A DNA stretch of 38,992 nucleotides from Beroe ovata (lineage: Eukaryota; Ctenophora; Nuda; Beroida; Beroidae), in assembly GCA_946803715.1 (NCBI GenBank), contig CAMPET010000010.1, positions 523,372-562,363 of the forward strand, written 5' to 3'. The notes under the pieces are model-generated. The model was given only the letters and a program-made list of their open reading frames with translations, ran no database searches and was not told the origin of the DNA. Shown in pieces: positions 33,362 through 38,992 of the stretch. Within the stretch, counting starts at the first letter, position 1; every line of letters starts with the position of its first letter. The position numbers and the translations under genes are program-made.

Positions 33362-36300
33362 GTCGGAATTTCGCAACTAGAACAATGGCTATAGTGGAGA
33401 AATGATGCGTATTTTAACAAATCCATATCGTGCTGGATGAGATAATGAGCGAGCATTATGTGAATGAAACAGACGCATGGCAGCCAATGACCGGTTAGTA
33501 GGAAGCCAGTTTAATTGTCATGCTCAAATGTGATATTCAAATACACATGCAATTATGGGATTGAAAAGCATTATATTCTAATTTTGGTTTATGTTACATT
33601 GGATAAATCACTGCAGTGCGTCTCTCAGACGGCCCACCTCTATTGCCATTCAACCCCGGAACCACAAAATCGTGTCAAGCTTGACACCACTACTCAAATG
33701 TGGATTGTCAACATTGACACCACTCTGCCTCGATCCTGCTCAACTACTGATGTTTTATATTCGCAAACTTACTGGAAATGTCTTTAGGTGAAAAGCCGTC
33801 CAAGATTTCTTCAGGGATCATTTTGGTGATGGTTGCTTTCCTAGAAACTATGACCTATCTTGGAACATGTAGTTGAGAATCGGCTGGGCAACGCTATGGA
33901 AGTGTTTTGGTTATTAGTTTAGTCAGTATGCAACATAGACTTGAGTCGTACTATTAGACATCTAAAAGAGCGAAACAAATGCTGAAAGACAATCGAAGCA
34001 ACGCGCAACTGAAAATAAAACAGAATGAACGGGGCGCGCTTGATACTGCTGCGCGCATTCCATGGCACGTGCGTACTGAGTACCCAAATTGTGTTTGCCA
34101 TTCGGTCGTTTAATAATCGTGTTCACTGTTCTTCTGATTTGCTTTACTCTCTGAGCAGGTCAAAACTGCTTAAGCAACTGCAAACATTTCAAGTAGAAGA
34201 GCGGAGTCAAAAATGGTCCCACTGCATTAATTAACTGCTATGAATAGATTCCAAGAAAATTACTTGATGGACTTGAATTTTCCAACACTCTGAACAAGAA
34301 AAAGATCGAGTTAATGACAAATTCTGTCTAAAGCCTTAGCAAGTATAACGACTCGATTCAACACAGTAGACATTAGACAAATTAGTGACTAATCATGTGA
34401 TCCTAGAGTACACTGTCAAACAGAGCGCCAACGAGTCATATGGACTGTTACAGTTTAAAAAACTCAGCAAAATAAATCAATGTAACTTTGCGGCAACTAA
34501 ATCCGTGAACTGTCTAACTCTGCAAGCAAGGCCTCTAACCTACATCAAACACATTATGCAACCAATCTCAGGAGCGCGGGGATGGTGGAGGTCATGTCAC
34601 AGTGTTGCATATATATTCCTACCATTTTCGGATAAATGGATATGGAGTTTCAACGTAGCAGGTATGGTTCAGTGATAGTGACTTCGTGGGCGTTGCTCCA
34701 ACCCATACGAAGTATGAAGTGAACCCATTGGGCTGGTAATATTGCGCAACCAAGTAGCTTCATGTGTCAACCTCACGATGAAGTATGAAGTGAATCGAAA
34801 TACGGAGTATTCAGTATATTTGCAATTTCATACTTTCATAGGACACAAACTGAATTAGCATTTAGAAAAAAGACCTCAAGATGCGTGCAAAACAATGAAA
34901 ACAGCGGAATTTCAACAGTGATATATTACGTGCATTAACACGTACCTCGTTTGTACATTTATTGGAGGAGTTCAGCAAAAAGTGAGAGTCAAAACACTGA
35001 GATTAGCCAAATGTTAAGGTGTTGACATGTCATGAAGACATGTCAATGATTCAGCGATTCGACCGCTTTTGATTTGAAAATCAGGTGGCTCCCTTAAATT
35101 TTTCATTTGTTATGGACGTAATTGAATTGCGATGTTCCTGAGCGAAGTACTGTCATATGATGCAAAGTGACAGTCAATTGATCCACACCTGATCTATCGA
35201 TCAGAGGGACGAGCACAATTAGTTGTCACATGTGTATCACAAAACACGAAATGTTATAGCGTTGTCAAGGTACGTGTTATAAGCTCTTAGCAACATAGCA
35301 ACGATGTGTATTCGGGAACAACTGCATAGTATACCAACACACCATGTGAACTATCAAGATATCACACACACACAGACACACACACACACACAGACACACA
35401 CACACAGACACACANCACACACACATACACACACACAAACACAGACACAGACACACATACACACACAGTACACACACAGTGCACACAAATGTTGCTGCAA
35501 CGCCCACCCAGATACCATACTATATCAGGGTATACGGTTACCATGTAGATACCAGTTGCAGCGTTGTTTAACAGTTGCACGGTTCCTCACACTCATCACC
35601 GTGTTGGCGGGTGTCAACTGACACCAATACGGTACGTACCGATGTCATTTGATAGTGTCACGACTACGGACTATTTCAGAGTGAAACATTGCACCTTACT
35701 ATAATTCAATGCAAACCATTCCCTTACATAATCGACAAAGAATAGCATAAAACCACTATAAACTATTGTGACATATCGTAGAATGCAGGATTGACTCTCC
35801 ATCAAATTTCAAGAAATTCAGTCATGACCATCATCCCAATACTACAAAATGCTGTATTGCGTATGGCACAGATTGAGCACTAAAGAAATTAAAATTAGCT
35901 GATAGTTTGCGAAGGAAGATCAAATGTTGCCCGATAAGAGATAAGGGAATTGACGTCTATCACGTACCATGCAGATTTCGAGATATCTGCGAAACCTGTT
36001 CTCTATTGACGTATAGATATATGTATGGTATAGTATGATAGAAACCTCCGAAATCAATCGTAAAAGGGAACATCAATCAGGAAAGGATACAATATCCGAA
36101 AAGGGTACCTTAACCTACATTTCATTTATATCGCACATTCCCACAAGGGAAGGTTCGCATAAAGTGAATTCCAAAAAGCGAAAACAGAAATTCAAAAGTG
36201 GCTAATTCGAACTTTCTATCAATATCATGAAAAACACGTTATACCGATCCGCTCTGTACACTGATAAAGCATGTGAGGTCATTCTAAAACTCGAAATACC

Positions 36301-37392
36301 ACGTCATTCTAGCCCTACTAAATGCAAGACTTTTATATGTCCCGCAATATGCGCATATGGGATGACCAAAGCTTGCACTCACACAACAGACACCTGTGAT
36401 ACATGAGACATTAGGCCATGAATATGAGTTTAGTGACAAGCAAGTCCTTTCCTAGAACTACCACTGCACATGTGCACTATCATCTCCACAGAACTCATCC
36501 CTCATGTAACAAAAACAATAGTGTGAAAGTGATAAGCAAGCTGCCCGGGTAGCTGCAGGTAGCTGCACAATAAGCCTCGTAAAATACTGAGGAGGAGATG
36601 ATATTGGTAGATACGGTGGAAACAAGAAATTTCAGAACTTACATTTAACCTGAAACCACACTGAATGAGCTTGTCAATTTATCAATGCTTAATTGAGTAC
36701 ATCCGTGTCATCAATGTCCAATATTAGCGATACATTGAGACAGCCTCATTCTCATTATAACCTCATCAATTGGAACTGACCTCATTAATGAGCTCATTAG
36801 AGGGAACTCAGATTCCATGATTAGAAACATGTGCGATTAGATTCGCGGAAATCTTACAAAACTAACTTACAAAATGTCCGACGTGTAAATGGATAATGCA
36901 ATGGGTACCTTATTACATATACTTACAGAATGTACAGTTTTGAATGTACAATTAACTTAATGTACCAACTACAACATATGAAATGTACAGTACAAATGTA
37001 CAGAAAAATGTAATGTATACACTTTACAGTGAGTATAGTGTATACACACTACACTGATATAAATACACGTACATATGCACGTTACGTGTACATTGTCCTT
37101 GTACAAATACAAGGTACAACTCTAACCACACAACATACAATTGTGTAACGGATGTAATGATAACTGCCGAGTATGAAGTCAGTGCAAGTGTGAATAGTCT
37201 AGCTTCCCCAGAAACTATTATCATTACTGATGTTCTGTACCATGCAGAGGTAGAGCTTTGCACGACTCAAAGTTGCATTTCCACTGCTCTAGCTGTAGCT
37301 ATATACCCGTGGCGTAACAGTATGTAGCCTTTTCTGAATCAGATGAATGGCACCGATAAAACATTCCTACAGTAGCTGCTCTATAATCATAT
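33362..37392. other. Gene-poor spacer
   Basis: About 4 kb without a supportable gene. It includes GC boxes near 34000-34060 (GGGGCGCGC, TGCTGCGCGCATTCC), a CA microsatellite at about 35364-35480 with an N at 35414, and a TGTACA-rich, self-complementary tract at about 36920-37110. The short open frames are either microsatellite-coded or unlike proteins. Confidence 0.5.
35364..35480. repeat. CA microsatellite containing an assembly N
   Basis: Runs of CACA broken by CAGACA, with an N at 35414. The true length is probably not represented. Confidence 0.9.
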
Positions 37393-37661
37393 CCTATAGA
37401 ATGGCTGTGTAAGAGTAGGATGGCTGTGCAAGAAACAAAAGACACAGGTCGTTTTTATTCAATGTGCTTCTTCAATTTTAAGTAGAAGCAGTTTAAAGCA
37501 GAAGCAGGGGTCTGGGGGCGCAGCCCCCAGAAGCCAGACGTTAAGTTCTGTATGGAAGGACGAAGTCCTTGAAAATNCGGCCCCCCTGGCCCCCCCTGTC
37601 TACGTGCCTGCCTATAGGATGGCTGTGTAAGAGTAGGATGGCTGTGCAAGAAACAAAAGAC
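37393..37661. mobile_element. Small insert with a GC hairpin, flanked by 51-bp direct repeats
   Basis: A 51-bp sequence starting CCTATAGAATGGCTGTG is present at 37393-37443 and, with one difference, at 37611-37661. Between them lie a perfect hairpin, CTGGGGGCGCAGCCCCCAG (37512-37530), and a CGGCCCCCCTGGCCCCCCCT run, with an N at 37577. The G/C-homopolymer ends resemble those of short non-autonomous elements. The direct repeats are too long for ordinary target-site duplications, so local duplication or an assembly join is an alternative. Confidence 0.5.
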
Positions 37662-38884
37662 TGCTGCTGCAACGTCCAGCTGTACAAATTCTTGCAAACT
37701 TGCCAAAATATATTTACCCTTCTGCACAGTTCAAATTACAGCAAATTATCAAAATCAGAGGAAATTTATGAAATTCCTCGCTCCGAGCTTAGAGAGAAGT
37801 TCATTGGAACTATTCCAGATATGAAATAGATCAGTGCGATGAGTGCCGAGTTGTACACTTCAGTGCTTGAACAACAAACAAAATACCTACGCCTCAACGC
37901 TCTTCGCAACCCCTGGCAACGCACACACGCACACAAGAATTCGTATTGATATTAACGAGTACTGTAGTACGTACACAAGCATGCAGCAGCAAGTACATGT
38001 TGCACACACACACACACATATTACATGACATATGCTGTACACACACACGCACGTCACATGGATAATCGCGTGGCATGAATGCAATTCATTAATCCTGCTT
38101 CTAACCGCAATGCAATTGCAATTTCAAATTATTCATGATGTTACATACAAAAAGTCATGCTTTTCGAAATCTAAACTTAATCTGGTCAAGGGTAGAGCTA
38201 GCTATTTCTGACTGGGGCACGATTTAGCCACTAGGTCTATGAAACACTACCAGGTCAATTATAATACTACTACTCTACTGCAAATGTGAACAAAGCAAAA
38301 CCTAGAAGTCGCCGTTAACCGTATGTTCCTACAAATCAAAACACGGATACATACCCTCTTATGCAAACACTGAGTTTCCAATCATATCACATTATCGACG
38401 ATAATTGGTTCCGTTTTCGGATCACATTATCGGTATATAGTTGACTGTCATTTCCGGATAATTAATCTAATTATGTAGGGGATGTAGGATAGGGGAATGA
38501 CTAGAGATTGTATGTTTCTAGGGAAACTGAGAGAGCCGCGGAGAGGGGATCTCAAGCTAAACTTAAAACAGTGCTCGAAGAAAATCGGTGCACAAGCTGA
38601 CAGAATCAAAACGACCTGTGAAAGAACTGAGGCAATTCATGTATATTGTATCAGCGCGCATAGCATTCCCACGTGTATACCTGTGTAGTGTGTAATGTAA
38701 CGCGTGTATCGTGTGTGTACTGTACCTACATAGTACATAACAATCAGTGTACGATATATTTTCACAACAGATTAATGTAGAACAGGCAAATTAAAATAAT
38801 AACTCGCAGCTGCTATTTAATTTTATGAAATTTGAAATAGTCCCGCGCATTCAACTGCTAAACAAGTCGTTATAGAGCTGTGTA
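37662..38884. other. Right-hand spacer
   Basis: Scattered CA microsatellites (37920-38050) and GC boxes at about 38652-38660 (CAGCGCGCAT) and 38841 (CCCGCGCAT). An open stretch at 37730-37829 reads SKSEEIYEIPRSELREKF and follows an acceptor-like CTTCTGCACAG. It could be a terminal exon, but no upstream exons were found. Confidence 0.4.
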
Positions 38885-38894
38885 CTATAAATAG
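38885..38894 (+). promoter_or_regulatory. TATA box near right edge
   Basis: CTATAAATAG is the same 10-mer found at 19077-19086 upstream of GEMIN6. It suggests a plus-strand transcription start near 38915, with a gene beyond the window. Confidence 0.35.
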
Positions 38895-38924
38895 CAACAG
38901 AATATATAACTCTCTCACAACACG

Positions 38925-38926
<2 letters not shown>

Positions 38927-38971
<45 letters not shown>

Positions 38972-38992
38972 ACACACAGAGACACACACTCA
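38927..38992. repeat. CA microsatellite at window end
   Basis: Nearly pure CA repeat with a few CAGA interruptions, running to the last base. Confidence 0.95.

Noticed and set aside
35277-35621. Open frames of repeated Cys-Val or His-Thr on both strands
   Set aside because: Coded entirely by the CA/TG microsatellite.
37569-37829. Possible coding exon ending SELREKFIGTIPDMK
   Set aside because: Begins across an N, has no recognised homologue and no partner exons; kept only as a note.

Overview
The window is animal nuclear DNA from a draft assembly: split genes with GT-AG introns, metazoan extracellular domains (SRCR, LDLa, kringle, Ig-like), AT-rich spacers, microsatellites, and four single N characters that look like contig joins. 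Two genes lie antisense inside introns of other genes, and most start codons sit just behind a 3' splice-site-like sequence. That mix, together with axonemal dynein genes, suggests an early-branching animal with a compact genome. A ctenophore such as Mnemiopsis is my best guess, but this is inference; sponge, placozoan or cnidarian cannot be excluded.

Layout, left to right. (1) 1-11179, minus strand: the 5' part (19 exons, about 980 codons) of an inner-arm axonemal dynein heavy chain, DNAH6-like, running off the left edge. Its 4.4-kb intron (4173-8591) contains a complete plus-strand receptor gene of 5 exons (4392-8335) encoding an SRCR + LDLa + seven-helix receptor. (2) 11800-12433, minus: DYNLRB (roadblock dynein light chain), directly upstream of the heavy chain and in the same direction. 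(3) 12434-15656: spacer with GC boxes, a satellite array holding a LINE reverse-transcriptase fragment, and a 62-bp duplication. (4) 15657-17581, minus: a single-pass membrane protein with kringle and Ig-like domains. (5) 17967-18605, minus: an intronless DUF985/cupin_5 protein with a low-complexity insertion. (6) 19390-19905, plus: GEMIN6 (SMN complex). (7) 20543-26094, plus: FAM50/XAP5, whose intron 4 (21433-24597) carries an intronless two-pore cation channel gene on the opposite strand (21659-24268). (8) 26896-27820: a duplicated block repeating the promoter and first exon of (9), a calmodulin-like protein gene (27757-28620, plus). (10) 31029-33268, minus: a PIM-like Ser/Thr kinase. (11) 33269-38992: 5.7 kb without a supportable gene, but with microsatellites, a small hairpin-containing element and a TATA box near the right edge.

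Shared themes: two genes of dynein subunits are adjacent; GEMIN6 and FAM50 are neighbours and both act in splicing or snRNP pathways; the TPC channel and the EF-hand protein are both linked to calcium. Whether any of these groupings is functional is unknown. Exon boundaries were placed by eye from splice consensus plus frame continuity and may be off by a base or two.
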